NCBI GenBank assembly: GCA_963727045.1
Contig: CAVSES010000001.1
Coordinates: forward strand, 434,001-498,000
Length of the DNA stretch: 64,000 nucleotides
From: Bog-1198 sp963727045
Lineage (GTDB): Bacteria; Pseudomonadota; Gammaproteobacteria; Steroidobacterales; Steroidobacteraceae
Direction of reading: 5' to 3'
In this document: positions 55,088-63,678 of the stretch, one piece after another
How positions within the stretch are numbered: position 1 is the stretch's first letter
Layout: each line of letters begins with the position of its first letter
Notes under the pieces: model-generated
Told to the model about the DNA's origin: nothing
Seen by the model: the letters and a program-made list of their open reading frames with translations, nothing else
The model's database searches: none
Made by a program: the position numbers and the translations under genes

Positions 55088-55256
55088 TCGGTTCATCTTA
55101 GTTACCTTAAAAGCCGTCGTCGATCACTGGACTGCCACCGGCGCCAAGCGGCCAAAAGCGGTATTAGGGCACGTCAGAATGCTTGCCAGTAAGCAGCCGT
55201 TGGCGGTGTGCGGTAAGCTGTGGCGGATGTATGACGAGCACAAGCTGTAGTCGGCA
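55088..55256 (+). other. Probable 3' remnant of a coding gene
   Basis: One frame ending in TAG at 55248-55250 translates to WTATGAKRPKAVLGHVRMLASKQPLAVCGKLWRMYDEHKL. It has coding-like composition but no start of its own; its only upstream continuation runs through the lipoprotein gene in another frame. Likely the tail of a lost gene. Confidence 0.3.
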
Positions 55257-55445
55257 ATGTCACAATACGGTCTCGACGTCGCATCAAACCACGGCGCAAC
55301 CCTGCCAGAATTCTCGAGTGTCGCTGAAGCCGAGAGAACCCTCTATGGCGAGCGCGACGCGAGTTCTGTGCGAGAGCAATACCTTCGGAACAGCCAAGAA
55401 TGCGTAGCCGAGGGTCGCCTTCGCATAGCGCGCGCGCGGCGATGA
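55257..55445 (+). CDS. Possible small protein upstream of GNAT gene
   Basis: 62 residues, MSQYGLDVASNHGATLPEFS to RLRIARARR. Its TGA overlaps the ATG of the acetyltransferase gene by four bases, suggesting coupling. The third codon positions are GC-rich as in real genes, but there is no visible ribosome site and no family match. Confidence 0.35.
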   Translation: MSQYGLDVASNHGATLPEFSSVAEAERTLYGERDASSVREQYLRNSQECVAEGRLRIARARR

Positions 55446-55972
55446 AGCCGTCACGTTATCGCCCGCGCAGCGTCCGATTGCACGATGGCCGCGAGGTTAC
55501 GGTGCGTGCGATCGTCGAGGCCGATGCGCCGGAGATCACGAAGGCCTTCGAGCGTCTGACACCCGAATCGCGCTACTTCCGCTTCATGCATTACAAAAAG
55601 CATCTCAGCGACGCCGATCTCCAACGCGGAGTGCACCCACGGCCCGGGCGCGAATTCGCGTTGGTGGCCACGATACCAGCGGCCGACGGCATCGACATCG
55701 TGGGTGGCGCGCAGTACGTGCGCGCAGACGAAACCAATGCCAAGACGTGCGAGTTCTCGATCACCGTGGCAGAACACTGGCGCGGCATCGGACTCGCCAC
55801 CACGTTGCTGGCCACCTTGGTACGCCGGGCGCGGCGCGATGGCTACGAGACGATGATAGGTTGGGTGATCGCCGAAAACACTGCGATGCTCGCGCTGGCG
55901 CGGAAGCTCAATTTTAAGAGTGAGCCGGTTCCAGGGGGCGTCCCCATGTTACGCGTGCAGCGAGCACTGTAG
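55442..55972 (+). CDS. GNAT-family N-acetyltransferase
   Basis: 176 residues. The acetyl-CoA binding motif is EHWRGIGLATTLLATLVRRARRDGY, with RGIGLA as the pyrophosphate loop. It is preceded by FSITVA (beta-4) and followed by GWVIAENTAMLALARKLNF (motif B). The N-terminal part has FERLTPESRYFRFMHYKKHLSD, as in acetyltransferases related to the C-terminal domain of protein acetylase Pat. The substrate cannot be predicted. Single gene, possibly coupled to the small frame upstream. Confidence 0.85.
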   Translation: MKPSRYRPRSVRLHDGREVTVRAIVEADAPEITKAFERLTPESRYFRFMHYKKHLSDADLQRGVHPRPGREFALVATIPAADGIDIVGGAQYVRADETNAKTCEFSITVAEHWRGIGLATTLLATLVRRARRDGYETMIGWVIAENTAMLALARKLNFKSEPVPGGVPMLRVQRAL

Positions 55973-56233
55973 CGCCTGTCGCCCACGGACAACAGCGCTG
56001 TGACGCATGCGACGGGAGGCAGCTGCGAAGCATGAGAGCTGATTAGACTGCCGCGAAGCGGACGCTGGTGAAGGACCGCAGAGGGCCAAATCCGGTCATG
56101 CGAAGTGCTAAACTCGCTGGCGAAAAGCGGACGACGCGTGGCATGGCAGCCATCGTCGCGTCCCGGCAGCTTTGAAATTGATGGCCGTAGCATTGGCAAT
56201 ACCACCGAGGTTAAGTAGACCTAAGGAGATGCG

Positions 56234-56497
56234 ATGCCCACTATTATTGGCTACCACAACGTAAAGGATGTCAAACACTGGCTGGCCTCGCCGAGGCGTC
56301 AAGAGTTCTTCGGTCCGCTCGGCGTCACCCATATTCGAACCTTCGTCGATCCGCAGAACAAGTCACGCGTAGGCGTGATGATGGACGTTCCCAACTTGGA
56401 TACCCTTATGAAGGCCATGCAAACGAAAGCCGGTGCGGACGCCATGGCGTATGACGGGGTGCTGCCCGAGACTCTGGTCATCCTTGTCGAAGAGTAA
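56234..56497 (+). CDS. Small conserved-looking cytosolic protein
   Basis: 87 residues with a strong AAGGAGATG ribosome site. Sequence PTIIGYHNVKDVKHWLASPRRQEFF and RTFVDPQNKSRVGVMMDVPNLDTLMKAMQT suggests an alpha/beta dimeric-barrel (ferredoxin-like) fold, but this is inference. No signal peptide. The 261 bp before it hold no gene. Confidence 0.65.
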   Translation: MPTIIGYHNVKDVKHWLASPRRQEFFGPLGVTHIRTFVDPQNKSRVGVMMDVPNLDTLMKAMQTKAGADAMAYDGVLPETLVILVEE

Positions 56498-56762
56498 TTC
56501 CGCCTGAGCGCGTTCGACTCCTTGCACTGCGCGAATCACTCCGGCACGCTGAACGGAATCGCCGCCATCTCCAAAATGGCGTTCATCAAGGTCACGCCTG
56601 GCTTCGGCAGTTCGCTGTTTGAGTGTGTGGAATCCGGAAACTTGGCGGTCGCCTCCCGGCCACTTCCGGTCAGTGAGCATACCGAACTGTGGGCGGGAAA
56701 GCGGTCGTTCGCGACGTGGGGTAAGCTAGCTCATGCAAGTCGCCAGGGAGGCACTTCAGTCC

Positions 56763-56891
56763 ATGCGCAAAGTTGTCATCCTTTTCGCACTCTCGATTGC
56801 AGTTTGCGGTTGCCATAAGCACGGTGGACAACCCCGGCTCGAACCGTTGGCGCGCGGCAACCGGCCCAAGAACGGTCAATCAAGTGATTGA
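56763..56891 (+). CDS. Very small lipoprotein
   Basis: 42 residues: MRKVVILFALSIAVCGC is a signal sequence with lipobox AVCGC (Cys17), followed by HKHGGQPRLEPLARGNRPKN. GGGAGG lies about 12-17 nt before the ATG. Similar entericidin-size lipoproteins are common but this sequence is not recognised. Confidence 0.5.
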   Translation: MRKVVILFALSIAVCGCHKHGGQPRLEPLARGNRPKNGQSSD

Positions 56892-57158
56892 ATTACTAGC
56901 CCTAAACCTGCCGCTCATTGTCAGATGACCTCCGCAAACTGAGTGCACCTTACGGCTCAGGTTGCTGCTTAGCACCAATGCGCGTCCTTAGTGTGTCTCA
57001 ACTCACTAAATTGCGAAAAAAACGACAAGAGTCGGATCGAGCGGGTCGGTTTTCAGCCGACAACCTATTTTGAGACGGGGGGAATCTCGATGAAGGTGTA
57101 GCGGAGATGAGATTATTTATGGCGTTCAGACAGCAATTGGCAGCCGATCTACACGCGC

Positions 57159-57764
57159 ATGCTTGATGCACTCCGTCCAAGCATCGCAGTTCTTTCGGCC
57201 GCCCACGGTTACCGGGATCCGTTCACGGTCCAACACCAAGATCGCGTCGCGAATCTGGCTGTCGCGATTGGGGCCCGGCTCGGATTGGGCGCACAACGAA
57301 TTGAGGTTCTTCGCCTGGCCGCAATCGTCCACGACATTGGCAAGATTGGTGTGCCAGCAGAGATACTTGGCAAACCCGGTGCTCTATCCGACACCGAGTA
57401 TGCCCTGGTGAAAACGCACTGCGCCATTGGATTCGGCATTCTTCAGAAATTGAAATGCCCATTACCGATTGCAGAGATCGCGTACCAGCATCACGAGCGG
57501 ATTGACGGGAGCGGCTATCCACGGGGTATGTCCGGCGAGGACATCCTTCTGGAGGCGCGAATACTTTCAGTGGCAGACGTATACGATGCGATGACCTCGA
57601 ACCGAGCGTATCGCCCCGGAATGCCCGCGGCCTTTGTCCTCGAAAAGTTGCGTGGAATGGCTGGGAGTCTGCTCGACATCGATGCCGTCGAGGCTTGCCA
57701 GTCTTGCATCCTCACGGAATTATCGACTAATTCGGGTACTCAAGCCGCTCGCGCTGCTTCGTAG
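57159..57764 (+). CDS. Stand-alone HD-GYP phosphodiesterase
   Basis: 201 residues, almost entirely an HD-GYP domain that hydrolyses cyclic di-GMP or cGAMP. Seen: QDRVANLAVAIG, IVHDIGKIGVP (HD motif), HCAIGFGIL, YQHHERIDGSGYPRGMSG (HHExxDGxGYP) and DVYDAMTSNRAYRPG. The metal and GYP residues are intact. No receiver or sensor domain is attached. The next gene, 84 bp on, encodes an HDOD protein, so the two may work together. Confidence 0.92.
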   Translation: MLDALRPSIAVLSAAHGYRDPFTVQHQDRVANLAVAIGARLGLGAQRIEVLRLAAIVHDIGKIGVPAEILGKPGALSDTEYALVKTHCAIGFGILQKLKCPLPIAEIAYQHHERIDGSGYPRGMSGEDILLEARILSVADVYDAMTSNRAYRPGMPAAFVLEKLRGMAGSLLDIDAVEACQSCILTELSTNSGTQAARAAS

Positions 57765-57847
57765 TGTGGGGGCTGGCGTATTTCTTGGCGGAGGCCAACG
57801 CGCCTCTCCGATCCACTTCCTTGAGCGCTTTACATAGGACATTCAGA

Positions 57848-58747
57848 ATGACGTTGCAAAAACAGTCGGGCAGCACCCCGATGACGGAGCTTGAGCGCAA
57901 GCTCGAGGAGTTACCGCTCCTGCCCGCGGTCGTAAGCGAAGTTCTGGCTCTTAACGCAAATTCGGATGATTACTTCGATCGTCTTCTGCACCTCGCCGAG
58001 CGAGACCCACCATTCGCCGTCAGCGTGCTTCGGTGCGCCAACTCCGCGTCCAGCGCCCCCTTGACCGTCATAGTCTCCCTGGAGCACGCCGTCACGCGGC
58101 TAGGCACGCAGCGATGTGCTGGGCTGATCCTGGCGCTGGCCGTCATTAAGGTGTTCGTTCCTCGTTCCGAGGCGCAACGGAACCTGTGGATTCACTCGCT
58201 CCAGACGGCGTTGTTTGCTCGGATGTTTTGCCAACGGATCCCAGCTGTAAAGAGCAACCCCGGTCAGGCTTACCTCTGCGGCCTGCTGCATGATATTGGT
58301 CGATTCGTTCAGTTTGAAGGTGCGCCCGCCGACCTGACCCGAGTCGATGACATGCACTGGGCTTCGCCGCAGGAACTGATCAGTGTCGAGCGTAATGCTC
58401 TTGGATACGATCATTCTCTGTTAGGTTGGCGCGCCTGCAGTAAATGGTCGCTGCCGGCGACGATTGGCGAGGTCGTGCGGCGTCACCACGAGGATCTTCC
58501 AGCTCGCTGCCAGGATACTGACGAACTCGTTAGAGTGGTTCAATGGGCGGACAAGCTAAGTACGGCATTGATCATGGACCCAGATATGGCCCGTTCTACC
58601 CCAGATGCACTGGTTAGCCGCTTGAGGTCACAGTATTCGGGTATTGGGCCAGCGACTGCGCACGATGTGGAGCAGTCGTGGCACCGGTGGGTACCGGATG
58701 TGCGCGCCGAATCAACTCAACTTGCGGGGCAGCTGAACCTGATATGA
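57848..58747 (+). CDS. HDOD-domain signalling protein
   Basis: 299 residues. The HDOD domain covers most of it: ELERKLEELPLLPAVVSEVL, SVLRCANSASSAPLTVIVSLEHAVTRLG, GQAYLCGLLHDIGRFVQFEG and VVRRHHEDLP. HDOD proteins relay stress or c-di-GMP signals but lack proven catalysis. The ATG at 57848 has AGGAC upstream; an extension to 57764 is open. It follows the HD-GYP gene on the same strand. Confidence 0.9.
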   Translation: MTLQKQSGSTPMTELERKLEELPLLPAVVSEVLALNANSDDYFDRLLHLAERDPPFAVSVLRCANSASSAPLTVIVSLEHAVTRLGTQRCAGLILALAVIKVFVPRSEAQRNLWIHSLQTALFARMFCQRIPAVKSNPGQAYLCGLLHDIGRFVQFEGAPADLTRVDDMHWASPQELISVERNALGYDHSLLGWRACSKWSLPATIGEVVRRHHEDLPARCQDTDELVRVVQWADKLSTALIMDPDMARSTPDALVSRLRSQYSGIGPATAHDVEQSWHRWVPDVRAESTQLAGQLNLI

Positions 58748-58804
58748 CCACGTAGCTAGACGACTGACTTCCTTGGTAGCGGACGCTCGCGACCGTCGGC
58801 ACCG

Positions 58805-59165
58805 GGTCTATTCTGTTGAAAAACTATTGAACAGTGTGGCGTTTTCAAGGTCTTAAATGCAGGAGCAGCGAAGGAAGCGCACCTGCATGATGGGACAACG
58901 CAGCGGCAAGCAAGGCCCACTGTTTTACTCCTTCAACCTCGACGACCACGTGCCCGCGGACCACATGCTTCGAAGTATTGATCGATATCTCGATCTGGCG
59001 GATTTGCACCAACACCTCGAAGCGTACTACAGCCACACCGGTCGCCCATCGGTAGACCCTGAGTTGATGATCCGGATGCTGCTGGTCGGTTATTCGTACA
59101 AGAGAGACTTCAACGAAGCACTTTCCAAGATTCGAGCTGCAGGCCAATTTTATACTGATCACTTA
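58805..59165 (+). mobile_element. Truncated IS1182-like insertion sequence (left end)
   Basis: 58805-58825 matches the terminal repeat of the MITE-like element at 60199 with one difference (TCTATTCTGTTGAAAAAC). The frame from ATG 58857 encodes the N-terminal part of an IS1182-type transposase: MGQRSGKQGPLFYSFNLDDHVPADHMLRSID (about 12-42) and HTGRPSVDPELMIRMLLVGYSY. After that similarity to the family is lost and no DDE domain follows, so the copy is dead. The right end is missing. Confidence 0.75.
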
Positions 59166-59273
59166 GTCCCAGGAAGCGAACGGGAAAGAGGCTCCGTCGG
59201 CGGCCCACTCCGGACATTCACGAGTGATTGGTCTGGAGCATCCAATTACGACCCGAATGACCGCGATTCTGGG

Positions 59274-59993
59274 TCACGTAGTGATAAGCCACGTTGCAAT
59301 TTTACCCCAGGCAGATGATCTGCCCATCACAATTGCCAACACCGGCCATACTATGCTGAGAAGCGCACCCCATGCGAACGCAGGATGCAGGCGTCGATGT
59401 CGCAAGCTGTCATAGACGACGCATACGACAATGAATAGGTCGACTAACCCGAACACCGCCAGCAGCCCATCGGAAGCGATGAAGTCGAGTGGTATCCGGT
59501 TTACGGCGGCGGACAACAGATCTATTGTCGCCAGCAACATGAGGCGCTTGTGGAACTCGCTGCGACCGCGAAAGTAAATGGCGGCGCCAACCAGGACACC
59601 GAAGACCAATAAGTTCCCATAGGAGAGAGACATGATCACTGGCACCGGAGCGCCGGTCGGTACACGGCCTTCTCGGGCGTTGATCGTGACCACTGCCGCG
59701 CCGACCACGAGAATGATCGACGTCAACAGCACTCCGATGACTCCCAGGCGGCGATGCAAGTCGGTTCTGTGCGCTTCGACCAACCAGGTTTGCGTTCCAA
59801 ATAGCAAAAACCAAGATGTCATGACGATTCCGTGTACGTGCAGCAACGGATACAGCGGTGGTGTTCCAAAGATGGTCTTTAGAAAGTAGGTTCTCGCAAA
59901 ACCCGCGAATACGATGAGTGCGGCACAGATTAACGCGTAGAAATAGAAGCGTCGGCGGTAGTTTCTGCGAATTGCTTCAATTTCCACTGCCAT
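59274..59993 (-). CDS. Seven-helix membrane protein, uncharacterised
   Basis: 239 residues from ATG 59993, chosen because GGGAG lies 8 nt upstream. Seven likely membrane helices. Conserved-looking His/Arg-bearing motifs: LHVHGIVMTSWFLLFGTQTWLVEAHR and LHRRLGVIGVLL, and FHKRLMLLATIDLLSAAVNR. I believe this His-containing layout recurs in uncharacterised bacterial membrane proteins but cannot name the family; a haem or quinone role is conceivable because of the conserved His. Flanked by IS remains on both sides. Confidence 0.7.
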   Translation of the reverse strand: MAVEIEAIRRNYRRRFYFYALICAALIVFAGFARTYFLKTIFGTPPLYPLLHVHGIVMTSWFLLFGTQTWLVEAHRTDLHRRLGVIGVLLTSIILVVGAAVVTINAREGRVPTGAPVPVIMSLSYGNLLVFGVLVGAAIYFRGRSEFHKRLMLLATIDLLSAAVNRIPLDFIASDGLLAVFGLVDLFIVVCVVYDSLRHRRLHPAFAWGALLSIVWPVLAIVMGRSSAWGKIATWLITT

Positions 59994-60198
59994 CGCTATC
60001 ACTCCCTGAGTTTGCAATCTTGTCTGATACGGCCTCCTGATCTTACTGTACGTCACCTGTCCCGCGCTCTAGATGGAGAGGTTCTCTATATTAACCAAGA
60101 AGCAGCGCGGATCCCGCCATTTAATGGTCGTACTATTCAGGGCGCTGTTGAATGACAGCTTTTGCACGGACAGATTCGGTACGTAAAGGTCTCCTGTT

Positions 60199-60425
60199 GG
60201 CCTATTCTGTTGAAAAACTCGCTGCGCGTATTCGGCGGAAAAATCGTAGCGCTTTAGAAGGCCTGAAATTGCGGTGATTCCGGGGGACAGACGCTCTTGA
60301 CGATCTCCGCCCTCAATCTATCTCAGTCAGCCGTACGTGGTGTTTCCCTCGGATCTTCGGCTGTCTTCCTATAAAGCTAAAAAATCCCGCGTGCACCGAA
60401 AAGGAGTTGTTCAACAGAATAGGCC
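60199..60425. mobile_element. 227-bp MITE-like IS1182 derivative
   Basis: 22-bp terminal inverted repeats, 60199-60220 (GGCCTATTCTGTTGAA...) and 60404-60425, differ at one position. The interior of about 180 bp contains no transposase. The left repeat also matches the end of the truncated IS at 58805. No clear target duplication flanks it. The open frame of the downstream peptidase can be extended back across its right end, but the real start is at 60538. Confidence 0.75.
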
Positions 60426-60537
60426 ACGACCAGACGGTGGCGGTACTGAAACAGCCGCCGCGGCGCGGCCGTTGGCAAGTTGCCTCTTCGCCGCGCAGAA
60501 TGGCTGTATCGCTTCAAGTCACTTCGAGAAGAACAGC

Positions 60538-62211
60538 ATGGTGACGCCTGTCCGTGTCCTTGCCGCTCGTTCAATAGTCTTCGCGGCTATTTGCGTGCTC
60601 GCCGGCACTTCCGTCGCATTGGCGAACGGAGATCCAGCCGACCAGGCTGTAGCAAGCATTTCCCCGCAAGCCATTCGGGCCAATATGCGCTTCTTGGCAG
60701 ATGACCTGCTGGAAGGACGTGGTACGGCTACGCGTGGCTATGAAGTGGCCGCGAAGTTTATGGCAACGCGGTTCGAAGCGATGGGACTTGCCCCTGCCGG
60801 CGATGCTGGCACTTATCTCCAACGTGTCCCGCTTCGTTCGATGAAGACCGACCGCGAGAAAAGTGCCATGACATGGGTTCGGGCAGGCAAGGCACATGCC
60901 TTACTGGCTGCGGAGGATTTTCTTTTGCGCCCGGACCCGAGCCGGCATGTAACTTCGGTAGAGGCTCCCGTCGTATTTGTGGGTTTCGGGGTGACGGCAC
61001 CTGAGCAGCACTACGACGACTACAAGGGCATCGACGTGCATGGCAAGATCGTGGCCGTGATCTCGGCGGCACCCCATTTTGAATCGGCTATCCGGGCACA
61101 CTATACATCGACGTCCGTTAAGGCGAGAAACGCCGTTGCACACGGAGCAGTCGGAGTGATCGTGCTCGACGATCCGACTCTCGAAGACGAGTATCCATTT
61201 GCGGCGCGCGCGCGCGATGCGGGGAAGCCATCGTTTCGCTGGCTCGACCAGCAGGGCCTCCCCAACGATGTAACGCCCGAATTGAGAGGTGTCGCGTTCT
61301 TGAGTCTGCGCGCGACTCAGGAACTCTTTGAGGGAAGCCGATACACGACCGATCAGGTCTTCAAGATGGTCAAAGCGGGAGCACTCAAGTCATTTGGTCT
61401 GCCCTTAACCATCAACATTGCCACAGCCACCGATTGGGTGGACGTTCAAAGCGACAACGTGGTGGCGAAGATCGAGGGCACCGATCCGGTGCTCAAGGAC
61501 CAATATCTGGTCTATACGGCGCACTTGGATCACCTCGGCATTGGCGAACCGGTAAACGGCGATAACATCTACAATGGCGCGCTCGACAATGCATCGGGCG
61601 CTGCGACATTGCTCGAAGTCGCCCGAGCGTTTACCGAACTGAAGCCCGCGCCGCGGCGCTCGATTCTGTTCCTCTCCGGGACTGCCGAAGAGGTAGGTTT
61701 ACTCGGTTCCGATTACTTTGCCCACAATCCAACAGTGCCGCACGACTCTCTTGTCGCGGATTTGGATGTCGATACGGATTTCATGCTTTGGCCTTTGCAA
61801 GACATCGTTGCCTTTGGCGCAGAGCACTCGAGTCTCAATGCAGTAGTTGAACAGGCTGCCGGGCAACTTCATCTGGTTTCAAGCCCGGATCCGGCACCAG
61901 AGCAAGCGTTGTTTATTCGTGGCGACAATTATTCGTTCGTGAAACAGGGAATTCCTTCCGTGGCACTCTCCCCCGGCGTCAAATCAGACAACCCGAAAAT
62001 AGACCCAATGGCGATCGCCGGTCAGTGGCTGCAAACGCGCTATCACCAGCCCAGTGATGACATGGAGCAGCCGGGATTGAATTTTGACGATGCTGTCAAA
62101 TTCGCACGACTTGTATTCCTTGTGGGACACGCGATTGCCGACGGAGACCAACGGCCTCATTGGAATCAAGGCGATTTCTTCGCTGAGCGGTACGAATTGA
62201 AGACAAATTGA
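60538..62211 (+). CDS. Secreted M28-family zinc peptidase
   Basis: 557 residues. Signal peptide at about 1-30 (VLAARSIVFAAICVLAGTSVALA), a PA-type insert (GVTAPEQHYDDYKGIDVHGKIVAVIS), then the M28 fold with all ligands: YTAHLDHLG, GALDNASGA, SGTAEEVGLLGS, DLDVDTDF and YHQPSDD. The catalytic Glu and distal His that the relative at 2717 lacks are both present here. Export followed by an aminopeptidase role is likely. ATG 60538 follows GAGAAG by about 8 nt. Confidence 0.9.
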   Translation: MVTPVRVLAARSIVFAAICVLAGTSVALANGDPADQAVASISPQAIRANMRFLADDLLEGRGTATRGYEVAAKFMATRFEAMGLAPAGDAGTYLQRVPLRSMKTDREKSAMTWVRAGKAHALLAAEDFLLRPDPSRHVTSVEAPVVFVGFGVTAPEQHYDDYKGIDVHGKIVAVISAAPHFESAIRAHYTSTSVKARNAVAHGAVGVIVLDDPTLEDEYPFAARARDAGKPSFRWLDQQGLPNDVTPELRGVAFLSLRATQELFEGSRYTTDQVFKMVKAGALKSFGLPLTINIATATDWVDVQSDNVVAKIEGTDPVLKDQYLVYTAHLDHLGIGEPVNGDNIYNGALDNASGAATLLEVARAFTELKPAPRRSILFLSGTAEEVGLLGSDYFAHNPTVPHDSLVADLDVDTDFMLWPLQDIVAFGAEHSSLNAVVEQAAGQLHLVSSPDPAPEQALFIRGDNYSFVKQGIPSVALSPGVKSDNPKIDPMAIAGQWLQTRYHQPSDDMEQPGLNFDDAVKFARLVFLVGHAIADGDQRPHWNQGDFFAERYELKTN

Positions 62212-62246
62212 TCCCCTGATAGTGGACGTTCGGGAATGCCGGCAAT

Positions 62247-62291
62247 GGGTCCGAGAGCGGCGCTACGGGTTGATCCGTCGGCAACCGGCCA
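62247..62291 (+). repeat. Dispersed repeat, copy A
   Basis: GGGTCCGAG then, after a 9-nt insertion, ACGGGT..ATCCGTCGGCAACC and CGGCCA. It is shared with 63599-63635; both lie in the non-coding spaces of the accessory region. Confidence 0.6.
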
Positions 62292-62427
62292 ACACCGGAA
62301 GTTCGCGTGGCCTATCTGCCTTCGGGATAGCGGTCATTCGCCAGAAGTTTGACGAGCCAATCGGCAAATGGTCTATTGCACGGCAGCGGACGCAAGGAGA
62401 GCGCAAGTGTCGATCGGATTTAAGTTC

Positions 62428-62892
62428 ATGAGCACCATCGCAACGTCGGTGCTAACAGAGGAAATCTCAGAGCTTCGCCAAAAACGCCTCGATGTTTACA
62501 CATTTGCGCTCTACTTCGACCACGAGTCTAAAGCCATTTCTGTCTGCGCAGACACGGTATCCAACTCGGCGGCTACCGTGCGGCGGATCAATACCTACAA
62601 TCGCAAATATTTCGATCCCGCAGTCGCTTCGGGTGACTTGAAGGCAGCATCGTTATGGTGCTCGAATATCGGACGAAGCCTCTCTCTCGGTGATTTTGTA
62701 GCAAAGAACTTGGCTCGAACACCGGTCAAGGGCTCCATCATTGGAAGCGAATTCTTTGTTGGGATGCTCCGCGCCCTTATGGATGCCGAGAACGAAGTCG
62801 CCACCCTTACCAGCGACAAGGACACCTTGCTTTTATGTTGTACCGGTCCTTCCGATGAAACCGAGTTCTATTGGGGTCTCCCGGCGGCGTGA
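62428..62892 (+). CDS. Uncharacterised cytosolic protein
   Basis: 154 residues from ATG 62428. Sequence ISELRQKRLDVYTFALYFDHESKAISVCAD opens an alpha/beta fold, and SVLTEEISELRQ and YNRKYFDPAVASGDLKAASLW follow. It vaguely recalls DUF4303-type immunity proteins, but this is uncertain. No partner toxin gene is visible. Last 200 bp before it hold a dispersed repeat. Confidence 0.55.
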   Translation: MSTIATSVLTEEISELRQKRLDVYTFALYFDHESKAISVCADTVSNSAATVRRINTYNRKYFDPAVASGDLKAASLWCSNIGRSLSLGDFVAKNLARTPVKGSIIGSEFFVGMLRALMDAENEVATLTSDKDTLLLCCTGPSDETEFYWGLPAA

Positions 62893-63111
62893 ATGTCCCC
62901 ATCACCACGGACTCCAGCCGGCCAAGAGCGGAAGTTCAGTAAGTTAGGATTCTCGCCCGAAGGTGGACATTCAGGCATGCTACGGCCGAGCCGTGGGCCT
63001 TGGACCGATAGATGGCAAATTGGATAACGAAAATCGCGCCGCACGTTTGACGGGTTCGAGTCCCGCGAAAAGCATGAGTGGTTGCTGCGTTGCGCTTTCG
63101 GGGGATGGCGA

Positions 63112-63486
63112 ATGAAACGAGTTCTATTGGTCGGTCTCGATCCGGCGACGGTGGATTTTTCGGATCCAGCGCTGCCACCGGGCATGACCGCAGAGAAGAT
63201 TCACGCTGGAATCAAGCTTGCGTTCGCCGATATGGACGGGCGGGGCTGGCTCACCGAGAACTGCTTCATCAACCCCGACGAGACTGCGGTCCCGACCGTG
63301 GAGCGCCGCCTCGCCGATGCCCGCTACGACTGTGTGGTAGTCGGTGCGGGCGTCCGGCTGCCACCGAGCCGGCTGGCTTTGTTCGAAGCGGTGGTCAACG
63401 CCATCCACCGCGCCGCGCCGCAAACGTCCATTGCATTCAACAGTCGCCCCGAGGACACCGGCGCGGCGGCAGCGCGGTGGATCTGA
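63112..63486 (+). CDS. Conserved protein of unknown function
   Basis: 124 residues. Strong start MKRVLLVGLDPATVDFSDPA; then GMTAEKIHAGIKLAFADM, YDCVVVGAGVRLPPS and AIHRAAPQTSIAFNSRPEDT. The pattern suggests a small Rossmann-like fold. I recall close relatives in alphaproteobacteria such as Bradyrhizobium, which would fit horizontal transfer, but no function is known. Confidence 0.7.
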   Translation: MKRVLLVGLDPATVDFSDPALPPGMTAEKIHAGIKLAFADMDGRGWLTENCFINPDETAVPTVERRLADARYDCVVVGAGVRLPPSRLALFEAVVNAIHRAAPQTSIAFNSRPEDTGAAAARWI

Positions 63487-63598
63487 GACTCGGGCGCAAG
63501 CTGCCACGATATCCACCATCGCGGTCAGGCACATGCGCTGGCGAAACTCGCCGGTTAATTTGGATTCCCGATAGCTGCCAGTGACGACCGGCGGGAGA

Positions 63599-63635
63599 GG
63601 GTCCGAGTACGGGTCAATCCGTCGGCAACCGGCCA
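63599..63635 (+). repeat. Dispersed repeat, copy B
   Basis: GGGTCCGAG directly followed by ACGGGT..ATCCGTCGGCAACC and CGGCCA, lacking the 9 nt present in copy A (62247-62291). It sits just upstream of the truncated TPR gene. Confidence 0.6.
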
Positions 63636-63678
63636 GAACCCGCCGGCCACGGTTCAAATATCAACGCCACATAGCCGA

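Noticed and set aside
63040..63075. tRNA T-arm-like sequence (CGGGTTCGAGTCCCG)
   Set aside because: A T-arm-like hairpin is present, but no acceptor, D-arm or anticodon arm fits around it; probably chance or a tiny relic.
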